Notes under the pieces: model-generated
What the model was told of the DNA's origin: nothing
Database searches by the model: none
Seen by the model: the letters and a program-made list of their open reading frames with translations, nothing else
Source of the DNA: Mesorhizobium sp. AR07
GTDB lineage: Bacteria; Pseudomonadota; Alphaproteobacteria; Rhizobiales; Rhizobiaceae
Assembly: GCF_024746815.1 (NCBI RefSeq)
Contig: NZ_CP080525.1
Coordinates: 4,396,501-4,460,500, forward strand
Length of the DNA stretch: 64,000 nucleotides
Direction of reading: 5' to 3'
Position numbers and translations under genes: made by a program
Shown here: piece by piece, positions 1 to 9,305 of the stretch
Layout of the letters: every line of letters begins with the position of its first letter
Numbering within the stretch: the first letter of the stretch is position 1

Positions 1-647
1 CCGTCGCGCACCACCTGCCATTTGCCGGATACCTTGCGGATCTCGACGATGGTACCGCCATGCGCGGCCATCTCGACATCGACCTGCTCCTTGCTGAGCG
101 GTGCGACTTCGGCCGACTTCTTGCCGTCCTTCTCGACGATCTTGACGATGCCCGGGAACATCAGATGCGGGTTGGTATATTCGTGGTTGACGACCAGCAG
201 GCCGTGTTCGGCCGAACCGTCGATCGGGATGTAGCCGACATAGTCGTTGTTGTAGCCGAACTGTTTTGCCTGTGCCTGCGCCGACTGTTTCGTCGGGTCG
301 AACTCCGGCGAATCGGCAAACAGCGGATCGCCCCAGCGCAACAGCACATCGGCATCGTAGCCAGGCGCGACATGGTGCTTGTCGTCGATGCCGGCTTCGA
401 GCTCGTCGAACGCGAAGGCGGAGCCTTCGGCGGCCCGGGCCTGGTCGGCGCTGACCAGCGCCAGCGGGCCGACGGTGGCGGCGATGGCAGAGACGGCCAG
501 CGAACCCTTCAGGAAACCACGGCGCGAGAACCGGGCGGCGATGATCTCGCCCATGGTGCGGTTGTCGGTGGGATTGCTGGCCGGGCCGTCGTTTTCCTCG
601 AGCAGGCTGGTGCGGAATTTGGCGTCGAGAGAGCGGTGTTCGGTCAT
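1..647 (-). CDS. PhoX-family (DUF839) secreted phosphatase, C-terminal part missing
   Basis: Reads leftward from an ATG at 645-647 and runs off the window, so only about 215 N-terminal residues are seen. A twin-arginine signal (SRRGFLKG at about residues 41-48, then a hydrophobic stretch ending in a QARAAEG-type cleavage region) indicates Tat export of a folded, cofactor-bearing enzyme. The mature start contains DDKHHVAPGYDADVLLRWGD and VVNHEYTNPHLMFPG, typical of PhoX/DUF839 alkaline phosphatases, which are calcium- and iron-dependent phosphomonoesterases. The likely role is periplasmic phosphate scavenging. I saw no clear Pho box upstream. Family assignment is firm; the active site lies mostly outside the window. 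Confidence 0.85.
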   Translation of the reverse strand, partial: MTEHRSLDAKFRTSLLEENDGPASNPTDNRTMGEIIAARFSRRGFLKGSLAVSAIAATVGPLALVSADQARAAEGSAFAFDELEAGIDDKHHVAPGYDADVLLRWGDPLFADSPEFDPTKQSAQAQAKQFGYNNDYVGYIPIDGSAEHGLLVVNHEYTNPHLMFPGIVKIVEKDGKKSAEVAPLSKEQVDVEMAAHGGTIVEIRKVSGKWQVVRD

Positions 648-854
648 CTGGCTTGCCTCTGGCTTTAGGGGTGGCTGGAGCGTATTGCCTGCTCAAACCC
701 CTTACAGTCGGCCGATCACATTTTCGTGACAATGCGAGCGGCTTTCAACCGCGACCGGCCTGCAACGGTCGAAGTCCCGACAAGAGGTCTGCTTGACGTG
801 CCTGCGCGGTTCGGAAACAAGGACTGCCAAAGGGTGTTATCGAGGGGCAAGACA

Positions 855-1196
855 TTGAGTTTTTCGGGATTGCTGCAGCTCGGCTTTTCGACGGTGATCT
901 TCCTGCTGGCGGCGACGGCCGCCAAGCAATGGGGGCTGGCGCCAAGCCTCGGCAAGATCCTGCTGACGCTGGCGCTCTATTCGTTGGGCAATCTGATCAT
1001 GCTGCGGCTGATCCGCGAGTTCGGCATGTCGGTGTCGTTCAGCCTGTCGGCCGTCATCCAGCTGGTGTCGGTGAATGTCGTCGCCCTGGTGTTCTTCGGC
1101 GAGCGCGTCAACGCGCTGCAGGCGACCGGCATCATGCTGGCGATCGCCGCGGTGGCGCTGATCACGCTCGGACCCTATCTGCAAGGGCGGATGTAG
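855..1196 (+). CDS. Small four-helix membrane protein, SMR/EamA-like transporter
   Basis: A 113-residue, very hydrophobic protein with four predicted membrane helices and a conserved-looking FFGERVNALQATGIMLA end, as in small multidrug resistance or single-domain EamA proteins. I chose the TTG at 855 because GAGGGG lies seven bases upstream and the protein then starts at its first helix. An in-frame ATG at 726 would add about 43 residues unlike this family. The PAP2 phosphatase follows after 14 nt, so the two may be co-transcribed. Substrate unknown; lipid or undecaprenyl-phosphate flipping is possible given the neighbour but is inference. Confidence 0.65.
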   Translation: MSFSGLLQLGFSTVIFLLAATAAKQWGLAPSLGKILLTLALYSLGNLIMLRLIREFGMSVSFSLSAVIQLVSVNVVALVFFGERVNALQATGIMLAIAAVALITLGPYLQGRM

Positions 1197-1210
1197 CGGA
1201 GCGAATGCCG

Positions 1211-1918
1211 ATGAAGACCACCGCCAACGCTCTGCTCACCCGGATCGAATTTCCGGTGCTGCTGGCCGGCCTGCTCATCGCCGGCTGCCTGTGGGGGTTC
1301 GAGGAACTGATGGAGGTGGCGCGAGCCACAACGCCGCACGCCTTCGACACCGAAATCCTGCTTGCCTTCCGCCAGGCGGGCCAGCCCGGAATTCCGATCG
1401 GCCCGCTTTGGCTGGAAGGCGTGATGCGCGACGTCACCAGTCTCGGCAGCGCCACCGTGCTGGTGCTGATCACGGCGGCGACGATCGTCTATTTGCTGTT
1501 GATCCGCCGGCCGGCGCCCGCACTGCTCATCTTTGTCGCGGTGGCCGGCGGCCAGCTGCTGTCGAGCTTGCTGAAGGTCGGCGTCGACCGGCCGCGCCCG
1601 GAGCTCGTCTCGCACCTCGTCAGCGAAACCTCGCTGTCCTTTCCGAGCGGTCACGCCATGCTGTCGGCGGTGACCTATCTGACCCTCGGCTCGCTGGCGG
1701 CTGGCTTCCTGCAGGACAGGACGGTCAAGGCCTATGTGCTGGTCCTGGCGGTGCTGACGACGCTGCTGGTCGGGATCAGCCGCATCTATCTCGGTGTGCA
1801 CTGGCCGTCGGACGTGCTGGCCGGCTGGTGCGCCGGCTTCGCCTGGGCGATGCTGTGCTGGCTGGCGGCGCGACTTCTGCAGCGACGCAAGGGCGGCGAA
1901 AGCGAGATTGGAGATTGA
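1211..1918 (+). CDS. PAP2-family membrane phosphatase
   Basis: Integral membrane lipid phosphatase with all three PAP2 signatures: KVGVDRPRP (about residue 122), FPSGHAM (about 144) and SRIYLGVHWPSDVLAGW (about 190-206), holding the catalytic His and the Asp that activates it. The family removes phosphate from phosphatidic acid, undecaprenyl diphosphate or lipid A. The start at 1211 has GGAG nine bases upstream; an in-frame ATG at 1205 has spacing too short. Five or six membrane helices are visible. It sits 14 nt behind the small transporter. The substrate cannot be read from sequence. Confidence 0.85.
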   Translation: MKTTANALLTRIEFPVLLAGLLIAGCLWGFEELMEVARATTPHAFDTEILLAFRQAGQPGIPIGPLWLEGVMRDVTSLGSATVLVLITAATIVYLLLIRRPAPALLIFVAVAGGQLLSSLLKVGVDRPRPELVSHLVSETSLSFPSGHAMLSAVTYLTLGSLAAGFLQDRTVKAYVLVLAVLTTLLVGISRIYLGVHWPSDVLAGWCAGFAWAMLCWLAARLLQRRKGGESEIGD

Positions 1919-2206
1919 GGGCCTTGAGCGGCAATCAGATCAGTCGGTTGATCAGCCCATGTCCACAGCCTGCCAGCAGAAGAACCACCGACAGCAAGCA
2001 TGTCGATGTCATCAAAGTTCTGAAAATAGTCACCAGCGTCACCCCACCCCAGATGGATCATCCTAGCTGGCAATTCTCAGGAAGTATCCAAAAAATGAAC
2101 AGGCAGGCGACCACGCCTACGTATGAAACATTCATATTGATGCTTGAAACATCACAATGATGGTATTATACGCTAGACCTGCAGACTCAGACGGGGATTT
2201 CGGCCG

Positions 2207-2485
2207 ATGATCACTGCCGCGCAGATGCGCGCCGCGAGGGCGCTGGCCGGCATCGATCAGAAGACGCTAGCCGAACGCGCCGGCGTTTCGCTTCCGACCA
2301 TTCAGCGCATGGAAGCGAGCGACGGTGTGGTCAGGGGCGTGGTCGATACGCTGATGAAGGTCATCCAGGCCCTCGACGAGGCCGGGGTGGAACTGATCGG
2401 CGAGAACCAGACCAGCGAGCGCGGCGGCCGGGGCGTGCGCCTCAAGCCTGTCGTGCCGCCGGATCCCAAGGCTGAGCCGGCATAA
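2207..2485 (+). CDS. XRE-family helix-turn-helix regulator
   Basis: A 92-residue protein consisting almost only of a Cro/CI-type HTH: MRAARALAGIDQKTLAERAG followed by VSLPTIQRMEA, then a short polar tail. No effector domain is present. It ends 67 nt before the SulP transporter on the same strand and may regulate it or itself; that link is inferred from proximity. A TATTATACG stretch at about 2163-2171 could be its -10 region. Small XRE proteins of this form are common in Rhizobiales and mostly uncharacterised. Confidence 0.75.
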   Translation: MITAAQMRAARALAGIDQKTLAERAGVSLPTIQRMEASDGVVRGVVDTLMKVIQALDEAGVELIGENQTSERGGRGVRLKPVVPPDPKAEPA

Positions 2486-2552
2486 AGTCGCGACGGCGAC
2501 CGCCGACAGTCCTGCCGACGATCCCGCCGCCTTCGGAAGCGGAAGGCAGTCC

Positions 2553-4289
2553 ATGGATCAGATCCGGCAGGCAGTGCATCAACCGGCCCGGAAGTCGGCC
2601 CAGAAGTCGGCAAAGCCGACATTTTCCGAATTGTTCACGCCGAAGCTGGTGACGGTCTGGCGCGAAGGCTATCACCTGCCGCAGTTCAAGGCCGACTTCA
2701 TGGCCGGGCTGACCGTCGCCATCGTCGCGCTGCCGCTGTCGATGGCAATTGCGATTGCTTCGGGCGTCACGCCGGAACGCGGCCTGTTCACGGCAATAGT
2801 CGGCGGCTTCATCGTCTCGGCACTGGGCGGCAGCCGCTTCCAGATCGGCGGCCCGGCCGGCGCCTTCATCGTGCTGGTGGCGGCAACGGTCCAGCGCGAA
2901 GGGGTCGACGGGCTGCTGCTGGCGACGATGATGTCGGGTGTCTTCCTGCTCGCCATCGGCTACCTCAGGCTCGGCACTTACATCAAATTCATCCCCTATC
3001 CGGTGACGGTCGGCTTCACCGCCGGCATCTCGATCATCATCTTCTCCGGCCAGATCGTCGAACTGTTCGGGCTGAAACTTGGCCGGCCGGAGCCGGGGCC
3101 GCTGCTGCCGAAACTGGTGGCGATCGGCGAGGCGGCCGGCACGCTCAACATCTCGGCGACACTGGTGGCGGTGCTGACCATCGTCACCATCGTCGCGGTC
3201 AAACGCTGGCGGCCGGGCTGGCCGGGCATGCTGATCGCCGTCGGCCTCGCCTCGCTGGTGGTGGCGCTGCTGGCGCTGCCGGCGGAAACGATCGGCACGC
3301 GCTATGGCGGCATTCCGCGCAGCCTGCCGTTCCCGGCACTGCCGGCATTCAGCCTCGACAAGGCGATCGCGGTGCTGCCGGACGCCGTCGCCTTCGCGCT
3401 GCTCGGCGCCATCGAATCGCTGCTGTCGGCGGTCGTCGCCGACGGCATGACCGGCCGGCGACACCGTTCCAATTGCGAACTGGTGGCGCAGGGCTTCGCC
3501 AATATTGCGTCGGCTCTGTTCGGCGGCATCTGCACCACCGGCACCATCGCCCGCACCGCGACCAATGTCCGGGCCGGCGCGAATGGGCCGGTTTCGGGCA
3601 TGCTGCACTCTCTCTTCCTGCTGGTCTTCATGCTGGTGGCCGCACCGCTCGCCAGCTACATCCCGCTCGCCGCCCTTGCCGGGGTGCTGGCGGTGGTCTG
3701 CTGGAACATGTTCGAGAAACAGGCTTTTGCCACGCTGCTGCGCGCCTCGCGCGGCGACGCGCTGGTGCTGCTGGCAACCTTCCTGATCGTCGTCTTCCGC
3801 GACTTGACCGAGGGCATCGTTGTCGGCTTCGCGCTCGGCTCGATCCTGTTCATCGACCGCATGGCCAAGTCGATCGCGGTCGAGGCGGACTTGCCACTGG
3901 TGCCGGACGATGTCGCCGACTCCAGCGGCCGCGCCTATGATGCCAGCGAGGCAAGCGATGCCGACACCGTGGTCTACCGCATCTCGGGCGCCTTCTTCTT
4001 CGGCGCCGCATCGACCGTCGGCACCGTGCTCGACCGCATCGCCGACCAGCGCAAGAATTTCATCCTCGATTGTTCGGCTGTGCCGTTCTTCGATTCGACA
4101 GCCGCCAATGTCATCGAGGGCGCCGCGCACAAGGCAAAGCGGGCTGGCGTGCGCTTCATCATATCAGGCGCCTCGCCGCAGATACGGCGCACGCTGATCA
4201 ACCACGGCGTCAAGCGGCCGCTGGTGACCTACGCCGCTTCGATCCGCGACGCGCGGGCGCAGCTGAACGGGAAACTGGAGACGGAGTAG
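2553..4289 (+). CDS. SulP-family anion transporter with C-terminal STAS domain
   Basis: A 578-residue inner-membrane permease. An N-terminal cytoplasmic segment (about 1-45) is followed by 10 to 14 hydrophobic segments containing the SulP core IGGPAGAFIVLVAAT (near 97-111) and TGTIARTATNVRAGANGPVSG-like loop (about 330-350). A STAS domain occupies about residues 465-570, with FILDCSAVPFFDSTAANVIE, the anti-sigma-antagonist-like fold; the Ser/Thr switch position is occupied. SulP proteins move sulfate, bicarbonate or dicarboxylates. No carbonic anhydrase is adjacent, so substrate is undecided. Length is normal for the family. Confidence 0.88.
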   Translation: MDQIRQAVHQPARKSAQKSAKPTFSELFTPKLVTVWREGYHLPQFKADFMAGLTVAIVALPLSMAIAIASGVTPERGLFTAIVGGFIVSALGGSRFQIGGPAGAFIVLVAATVQREGVDGLLLATMMSGVFLLAIGYLRLGTYIKFIPYPVTVGFTAGISIIIFSGQIVELFGLKLGRPEPGPLLPKLVAIGEAAGTLNISATLVAVLTIVTIVAVKRWRPGWPGMLIAVGLASLVVALLALPAETIGTRYGGIPRSLPFPALPAFSLDKAIAVLPDAVAFALLGAIESLLSAVVADGMTGRRHRSNCELVAQGFANIASALFGGICTTGTIARTATNVRAGANGPVSGMLHSLFLLVFMLVAAPLASYIPLAALAGVLAVVCWNMFEKQAFATLLRASRGDALVLLATFLIVVFRDLTEGIVVGFALGSILFIDRMAKSIAVEADLPLVPDDVADSSGRAYDASEASDADTVVYRISGAFFFGAASTVGTVLDRIADQRKNFILDCSAVPFFDSTAANVIEGAAHKAKRAGVRFIISGASPQIRRTLINHGVKRPLVTYAASIRDARAQLNGKLETE

Positions 4290-4444
4290 CAAGCTGGGAT
4301 TTGCGGGCCGGCGGCCACTTTGTCAGGGGAAAGTTGTCCACCGGTCAGCGCCGATCGTCAGGCCCGCTTTTGACCCGAAGCGGTCACTGGCTCAATCCCC
4401 GATTTGGAAGATCCCGCTGGACCGCGACCTGGATCGACCGCAGA

Positions 4445-4969
4445 ATGGAACGACACGGAGTGGGGGCTGTCGTGGCTGGCGAGGTGACAATTCGTGAACT
4501 CAATGGGCTCGATGAGATGCTCTCGATCTATCCGGTGTTCCGGCAGGGCAACGCGCATCTGGACGAAGCGGCGTTTCGGGAACGGCTCTCGGCAATGCAC
4601 GCCCAGGGCAACTACCGCTGCATCGCGGCCTACATCGACGATCGGATGGTGGGTATCTCCGGCTTCTGGACGGGCATTCAGCTCTGGTGCGGGAAGTACA
4701 TCGAAGCCGACCATGTGGTGGTCGACACGACGCTGCGCAGCCTTGGCACAGGCACCAAGCTGATGACGTGGATCGAGGCGGAAGGCGAGCGGACTGGCTG
4801 CGCTGTCTTCCGTATCGCCATGGTGCTTGGCAAGGAACGCACGCACCAGTTTTACGCGCGAAACGGCTTCTTCGATGATGGCCTTCTCATGGTGAAGGCC
4901 CTCAGCCGAGGCGTCGCGGAGTTCCCGGAGTATGTAGCGCGACCTGCCGAGCCAGGTTTGGGGGTCTAG
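4445..4969 (+). CDS. GNAT-family N-acetyltransferase
   Basis: About 174 residues with a GNAT fold: TIRELNGLDEMLSIYPVFRQ at the start, the beta-strand AAYIDDRMVGISGFW, and an acetyl-CoA loop LRSLGTGTKLMTWIEAEGER, where the usual Q/RxxGxG/A appears as SLGTGT. The end, FYARNGFFDDGLLMVKAL, is the typical last strand. The acceptor substrate is unknown. ATG 4445 has a weak ribosome site; a GTG at 4472 preceded by GGGGG is a good alternative and would remove nine residues. It stands alone between a SulP gene and a convergent GST. Confidence 0.72.
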   Translation: MERHGVGAVVAGEVTIRELNGLDEMLSIYPVFRQGNAHLDEAAFRERLSAMHAQGNYRCIAAYIDDRMVGISGFWTGIQLWCGKYIEADHVVVDTTLRSLGTGTKLMTWIEAEGERTGCAVFRIAMVLGKERTHQFYARNGFFDDGLLMVKALSRGVAEFPEYVARPAEPGLGV

Positions 4970-5076
4970 CGGTTGTCCGCTCCTGGCACTTGGCGGCCGG
5001 TTCGTAACCCATTTTTGGCGCGCCGGTTAATTAACCGGGCATTCGCTCCGATGGGCTCCAATGATCCAGAACGTCT

Positions 5077-5724
5077 TCATCGACCTGTCGATGCTGCCGT
5101 GAAAACCGCCAATTGAGCGTCGAAAGCACGCTTGAAGGCCGGCCGCGCTTCGCCGCGGGCGACATAGGCGGCGAGGTTCGGATCCAGCAGACCCGATCCG
5201 TTCAACCTGCGCAGGACGCCCACCATCACGAGGTCGCCGGCGCTGAACGCGCCATCGAGCCAGTCGGCATCGCCAAGCCGACGCGAAAGGTCGCCCAGCC
5301 GGTTGCGGATGCGATCCTCGACAAGAAGCCGGCGCTGTCCGGACCAGCTCTTGTCGCCTTCAAGGAACTTGGCGGTTACGAGCTCAAGGATCGGCGGCTC
5401 GACCGTGCTGAGCGCGGCAAACATCCATGTGATGGCGCGCGCTCGGGCATTCGCATCATCGGGCAGCAGACCCGCATGGCGCTGTGCGATATGGAACACG
5501 ATGGCGCCGGACTCAAACAGAGCGAGGTCGCCTTCTTCATAGGTCGGAATCTGACCGAAAGGATGCAGCGCGCGATGCGCGGGCTCCTTCATCTCAGCGA
5601 ACGAAACGAGACGAACGTCGTAGGGTTGGCCCACTTCTTCGAGTGCCCAGCGAACATGCATGTCGCGCCCCAGTCCCCTGCCGCGGTCGGGCGACCGTTC
5701 AAAGGCTGTGATGGTGGGTGTCAT
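5077..5724 (-). CDS. Glutathione S-transferase family protein
   Basis: A 215-residue protein with the N-terminal thioredoxin-like domain (FERSPDRGRGLGRDMHVRWA, then HPFGQIPTYEEGDLALFESGAI, holding the cis-Pro and the E-S glutathione-binding pair) and an all-helical C-terminal domain (about 95-210). The active-site Ser/Cys position lies in FERSPDRG. Substrate unknown; such enzymes in Rhizobiales act in xenobiotic or stress metabolism. It is transcribed leftward after an unknown gene (5877-6491), separated by 152 nt with no recognised element. Confidence 0.85.
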   Translation of the reverse strand: MTPTITAFERSPDRGRGLGRDMHVRWALEEVGQPYDVRLVSFAEMKEPAHRALHPFGQIPTYEEGDLALFESGAIVFHIAQRHAGLLPDDANARARAITWMFAALSTVEPPILELVTAKFLEGDKSWSGQRRLLVEDRIRNRLGDLSRRLGDADWLDGAFSAGDLVMVGVLRRLNGSGLLDPNLAAYVARGEARPAFKRAFDAQLAVFTAASTGR

Positions 5725-5876
5725 TGCAAGGCTCCGGGTGTTGCTCGGTGAGATGTCCAGTTCTTGCTGTGCCTCCACAGGACGAACGACCGGCGTGATT
5801 TCCGACAACCAGGCCTGCTTTTTGCCAACTATTTCGGCGTCCGAACTCAAGCGCTCCGGCTCCGCTTGCGACCGCG

Positions 5877-6491
5877 CTAGCGCAGCAAACCCTCGTCTTC
5901 GAACGCGTCCCAGCCCTCCAACTTTGGACGTGGGGCATCTGCTTCGCGGGCATTCCTGGCAGCGGCGGCCTTGCCCTTTCCCGCACGAGTCAGTGCGGCC
6001 TTTCCGGCCGCGCGCCGCCTGTTTTCGGCGGCCTCTCGCGCGTCCTCCTCTCTCCAGACGGCCGGCAGGTCGCGATCCAGGACGTCCTCGATATGCAGCG
6101 GGTCGAAGACGTGGAACGTGACGGCCTTGGCGCGGCCGCGCAACTTGACGGTGCGCGTCCCGGTGCTCCGCAGGCGACCGTCTTTGAGCCATTTGTGACG
6201 TTCTCGCGCAGAGATCGTCAGAATGTCCTCCGCCTCGCGCGGCAGCACCGGCAGGTCTTCGATGCCTTGCAACGTCCTCAAGATTTTCGCCGAGGCAGCG
6301 CTGAACTCAGCCGCCGCGGCTTGCGGCATACGCAATGCAATGTGCCCAGCCTCCGCCTTGACGCATTTGCTAGCAGCCCATGGCAGGCGCGCCCGTATTT
6401 CGCGTTCGATGCCCTTCGCACGCACCGACGAGCCAAGCGTCGCCGATGGCGGCAGCGGCCATTCGGCAATCAACAGCGGCGGTTTACTCAT
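5877..6491 (-). CDS. Unrecognised basic protein, possible DNA-binding segment
   Basis: I do not recognise this 204-residue protein. The middle (about 95-135) has TISARERHKWLKDGRL, then a short basic strand region and TFHVFDPLHIEDVLD, which looks like an excisionase/MerR-type winged helix, but that is only a resemblance. The C-terminus (about 140-190) is an Ala/Arg/Lys-rich charged helix, and the end DAFEDEGLLR is acidic. No signal peptide, membrane helix or Cys motif. Codon use resembles the neighbours and the frame is open and GC-biased as a real gene. It may be an old mobile-element relic. Confidence 0.55.
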   Translation of the reverse strand: MSKPPLLIAEWPLPPSATLGSSVRAKGIEREIRARLPWAASKCVKAEAGHIALRMPQAAAAEFSAASAKILRTLQGIEDLPVLPREAEDILTISARERHKWLKDGRLRSTGTRTVKLRGRAKAVTFHVFDPLHIEDVLDRDLPAVWREEDAREAAENRRRAAGKAALTRAGKGKAAAARNAREADAPRPKLEGWDAFEDEGLLR

Positions 6492-6666
6492 GCTTTGCCC
6501 GGACGTTACCCATCCAACCTACGATTCCGGATGCGGAATTCAACTCGGCCTAGGCTTTCCGGTTCCTCGATGTCGACTTCCGTTTCGAAAATGCGGCGCG
6601 TGTCGTCGAACTTTTGACGACGCTGGGAGAACTGATATGGAGAATTGAGCCTGAGCGGAGGAAAAA

Positions 6667-7815
6667 TTGACCCTGACCAATCGAGATCTTGTCGAGCTTA
6701 CGGCATGGCGGCGCAAGCTGCACCAGCATCCGGAAATCTCGAATGAAGAGGAGGAGACCGCGAGCGAGGTCGTCGACTTTCTCGCCGACACGGGGCCGGA
6801 CGCGGTGCTGACCGGATTGGGCGGGCACGGCGTGGCGGCGATCTACGAAAGCGGCAAGGCGGGACCAACGGTGTTGGTCCGCTCGGAACTCGATGCGCTG
6901 CCGATCCACGAACTTTCGGGCGCGCCGCATTCGTCGCTGGTGCCAGGCAAGTCGCATATGTGCGGCCATGACGGACACACCGCGATCCTCGCGGCACTTG
7001 GCCGCCAACTTGGGCGCGAGAGGCCCGCTCGAGGACGCGTCGTGCTGATGTTCCAGCCGGCCGAAGAAACCGGCAACGGCGCGGCCGGTGTCGTCGCCGA
7101 TCCGCGCTTCGGCGCGATCGCGCCGGATTTCGCGTTCTCCTTGCACAACCTGCCGGGCGTGCCCTTCGGCGAGGTTCGGCTCAAGACCGGCGTGGTGAAC
7201 TGTGCCTCACGCGGCATGCGCATCGTGCTGGAAGGCAAGACCGCGCATTCGTCCATGCCCGAGACCGGCATTTCGCCGATGATGGCAATCAGCCAATTGA
7301 TGCCGGCGCTGCCTGCGCTCGGACGCGGTACTTTTGCCGACGACGAATTCAGCATGCTGACCGTCACCCATGCCGAGATGGGCGAAGCCGTGTTCGGCAT
7401 CGCGCCCGGCCGGGCGGAAGTCTGGGCGACGCTGCGCACCCGGCGCGACGACCGCATGGCCAGCCTGTGCGCCGCCGCTGAAGCTCTGGTCACAAAGATC
7501 GCTGCCGAGCATCGCCTTGCGGCTCGGTGGGACTATCACGAGATATTCGTTGCCAGCGTCAACGCATCGGAGGCGGTGGAGCATCTGCGGCGCGCTCTCG
7601 ATGAAGAGGGCGTCCTGCACGACGAAGAAAACCTGCCGATGCGCGCCTCGGAAGATTTTGGCGTGTTCGGCCACGCAGCTTCATCGGCGATGTTCTTCCT
7701 GGGTGCGGGCGAGCGGCACCCGGCGCTGCACAATCCGGACTATGACTTTCCCGACGACCTGATCCCGATCGGCTCGAAGGTATTCATGCGCACGGTGCGC
7801 AACCTTCTGGGCTGA
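6667..7815 (+). CDS. M20-family amidohydrolase (amino-acid/peptide deacylase type)
   Basis: A 382-residue metallo-amidohydrolase of the IAA-amino-acid hydrolase/hippuricase type. Metal-binding motifs: CGHDGHT (residues 99-105), PAEETGNGA (about 136), HNLPG (about 160) and the late ASEDFGVFGH (about 324). The lid domain starts near GKTAHSSMPETGISP. RSELDALPI replaces the commoner RxDMDALPI, a mild change. TTG at 6667 is the start, since GGAGG lies five bases upstream. Substrate undecided; it probably releases an amino acid from an N-acyl conjugate in the cytoplasm. Confidence 0.87.
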   Translation: MTLTNRDLVELTAWRRKLHQHPEISNEEEETASEVVDFLADTGPDAVLTGLGGHGVAAIYESGKAGPTVLVRSELDALPIHELSGAPHSSLVPGKSHMCGHDGHTAILAALGRQLGRERPARGRVVLMFQPAEETGNGAAGVVADPRFGAIAPDFAFSLHNLPGVPFGEVRLKTGVVNCASRGMRIVLEGKTAHSSMPETGISPMMAISQLMPALPALGRGTFADDEFSMLTVTHAEMGEAVFGIAPGRAEVWATLRTRRDDRMASLCAAAEALVTKIAAEHRLAARWDYHEIFVASVNASEAVEHLRRALDEEGVLHDEENLPMRASEDFGVFGHAASSAMFFLGAGERHPALHNPDYDFPDDLIPIGSKVFMRTVRNLLG

Positions 7816-7955
7816 TTTCTGCCAATGCAGGAAATGCCCGTCAGAGCTGGACAACGGCAATGAAAACCGGGTTTCCAGCGGCCTCATCGGAGCTCTCTTC
7901 TTGCTGGAAGACGAGTTCTGTGCACTCTCCACAATGCTTTGGGAAAGGCTTCGGG

Positions 7956-8321
7956 ATGAGAATTGCAATGTTGGTCGCGTTGGCCGCGACTTTGACTGGA
8001 TGCGTGACCTCTCCGGTCGATTATGGGGCGTCGCTTTCTAATCAAGACCCGAAATGGGTGTCGCCGGAATGCCAGCAAGCCCGCATGGCGGCTTCGGCCT
8101 ACGACGCTCGCGAAAAAGAGCACCCGGGTTGGGGCTTCGGCGTCCTGCTTGGCCCGTACTCATTGGGGCTCGTGGCAGCCGTCAAGGAGCACGAGCAGAA
8201 GCAACGAAAATTGTTCGCCCGGGAGGTCCATTTGCGGTGCTCGAGTCTTCCATTGCCAAAAGAGTTGCAGATCGACCCAAGCCTGCAGGGCGCAGGTGCA
8301 AATCAGACGAAATATCCGTAG
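7956..8321 (+). CDS. Small lipoprotein of unknown function
   Basis: A 121-residue protein with a short lipoprotein signal: MRIAMLVALAATLTGC, lipobox LTGC and mature Cys at residue 16. The rest is soluble with one Gly/Leu-rich hydrophobic stretch (GWGFGVLLGPYSLGLVAAV, about 62-80) that might insert in or lie along a membrane, followed by a basic KEHEQKQRKLFAREV helix and a second Cys. The start at 7956 gives a proper signal; the longer frame from 7860 would bury it. Function unknown. It stands alone between M20 and a DMT exporter gene. Confidence 0.7.
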   Translation: MRIAMLVALAATLTGCVTSPVDYGASLSNQDPKWVSPECQQARMAASAYDAREKEHPGWGFGVLLGPYSLGLVAAVKEHEQKQRKLFAREVHLRCSSLPLPKELQIDPSLQGAGANQTKYP

Positions 8322-8378
8322 ATGTGACGCCCCACACGTCCTGCAGTTCCAACCTTTCAGGCAGGAAGACAAGCTTCC

Positions 8379-9305
8379 TCAGACCGCCGCCTCGATTGGC
8401 TCGGCCAGCTTCGGGTTTGCGCGCGCCGCGATCAGGCAGCCGGCGACGATCAGGCATGCTCCTGTCAGCGTCGTCCAGGTGGCCGCCTCGCCGAAGAAGA
8501 ACCAGCCGAGCGCGACCGCCCAGATGAAGGCCGAGTATTCCGTCGGGATCAGATATTGCGCTTCGGCGCGGGCATAGGACCAGCTCATCAGGAATTGCCC
8601 GGCTAGCGACAGCACCGTCACCCCGGCCAGGGGAAGCCAGAGATTGCTCGGCAGTGCGACGGCGAGCCACGGCGCGGCGAGACCCAGGATGATGGCAACG
8701 CAAAGGTTCTGGAAGAACATGATCTCGATCGGCTTGGCCAACTGCGCCTGTTGCCGGGCGAGGATCAGATTGTAGCCGTAGAACACCGTCGACAAGAGCA
8801 CCGCCGCCGTGCCCAGCGTGGTATCTTGCGAGGTGCTTGCCTGGCCGAACTGGCCGGCCATTATGATCGCGACACCCGCGATGCCGGCCAGCGACGCCCA
8901 GATTGCCTGCCGGCGGATTCGTTCGCCCAGCAAGAGTGCTGCGAGGAAGAGGGCGAACAAGGGCGCGATGAAGCTGAGCCCGATCGCCTCCGCCAGCGGC
9001 AGCCTGGCGAGACCCCAAAAGAACAATATCAGAACGATGCCGACGACAGCGGCACGCAGCGCATGCAGCCGCAGCACCGCAAGGGTTGGCTTTGAGCGCG
9101 ACCCTGCCGACCAGGCAGCACCCGCGACGACAGTCGCGACCATGCTGCGCCACAGCACCGTGTTGTAGACGCCCACGGCAATGACCAGGGTCTTCATCGC
9201 CGCATCCATCCCCGACAGCAGGAAGATCCCGAGCGCGCAGACGAGCACGGGGATCATCGGGGAAACGGCGCTGTTCAGGCTGGATGTCTTCACGGCTTCA
9301 TTCAT
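8379..9305 (-). CDS. EamA/DMT-superfamily transporter
   Basis: A 308-residue membrane protein with ten hydrophobic helices arranged as two EamA repeats: the first ends with FIAPLFALFLAALLLGERI, the second with EYSAFIWAVALGWFFFGEA. It resembles the RhaT/YddG-like metabolite exporters of the drug/metabolite superfamily. Substrate not predictable. The start at 9305 gives a short cytoplasmic leader; longer starts add an unlikely Cys/Arg-rich extension. Upstream lies a large intergenic palindrome (about 9463-9680). Confidence 0.85.
   Translation of the reverse strand: MNEAVKTSSLNSAVSPMIPVLVCALGIFLLSGMDAAMKTLVIAVGVYNTVLWRSMVATVVAGAAWSAGSRSKPTLAVLRLHALRAAVVGIVLILFFWGLARLPLAEAIGLSFIAPLFALFLAALLLGERIRRQAIWASLAGIAGVAIIMAGQFGQASTSQDTTLGTAAVLLSTVFYGYNLILARQQAQLAKPIEIMFFQNLCVAIILGLAAPWLAVALPSNLWLPLAGVTVLSLAGQFLMSWSYARAEAQYLIPTEYSAFIWAVALGWFFFGEAATWTTLTGACLIVAGCLIAARANPKLAEPIEAAV

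Noticed and set aside
2442..4130. 562-residue minus-strand frame opposite the SulP gene
   Set aside because: Arg/Gln/His-rich composition typical of the antisense of GC-rich coding DNA; the plus strand encodes a clear SulP-STAS transporter.
5725..5876. Gap between the GST gene and the orphan gene searched for an RNA or operator
   Set aside because: No hairpin, promoter pair or tRNA-like fold stood out.
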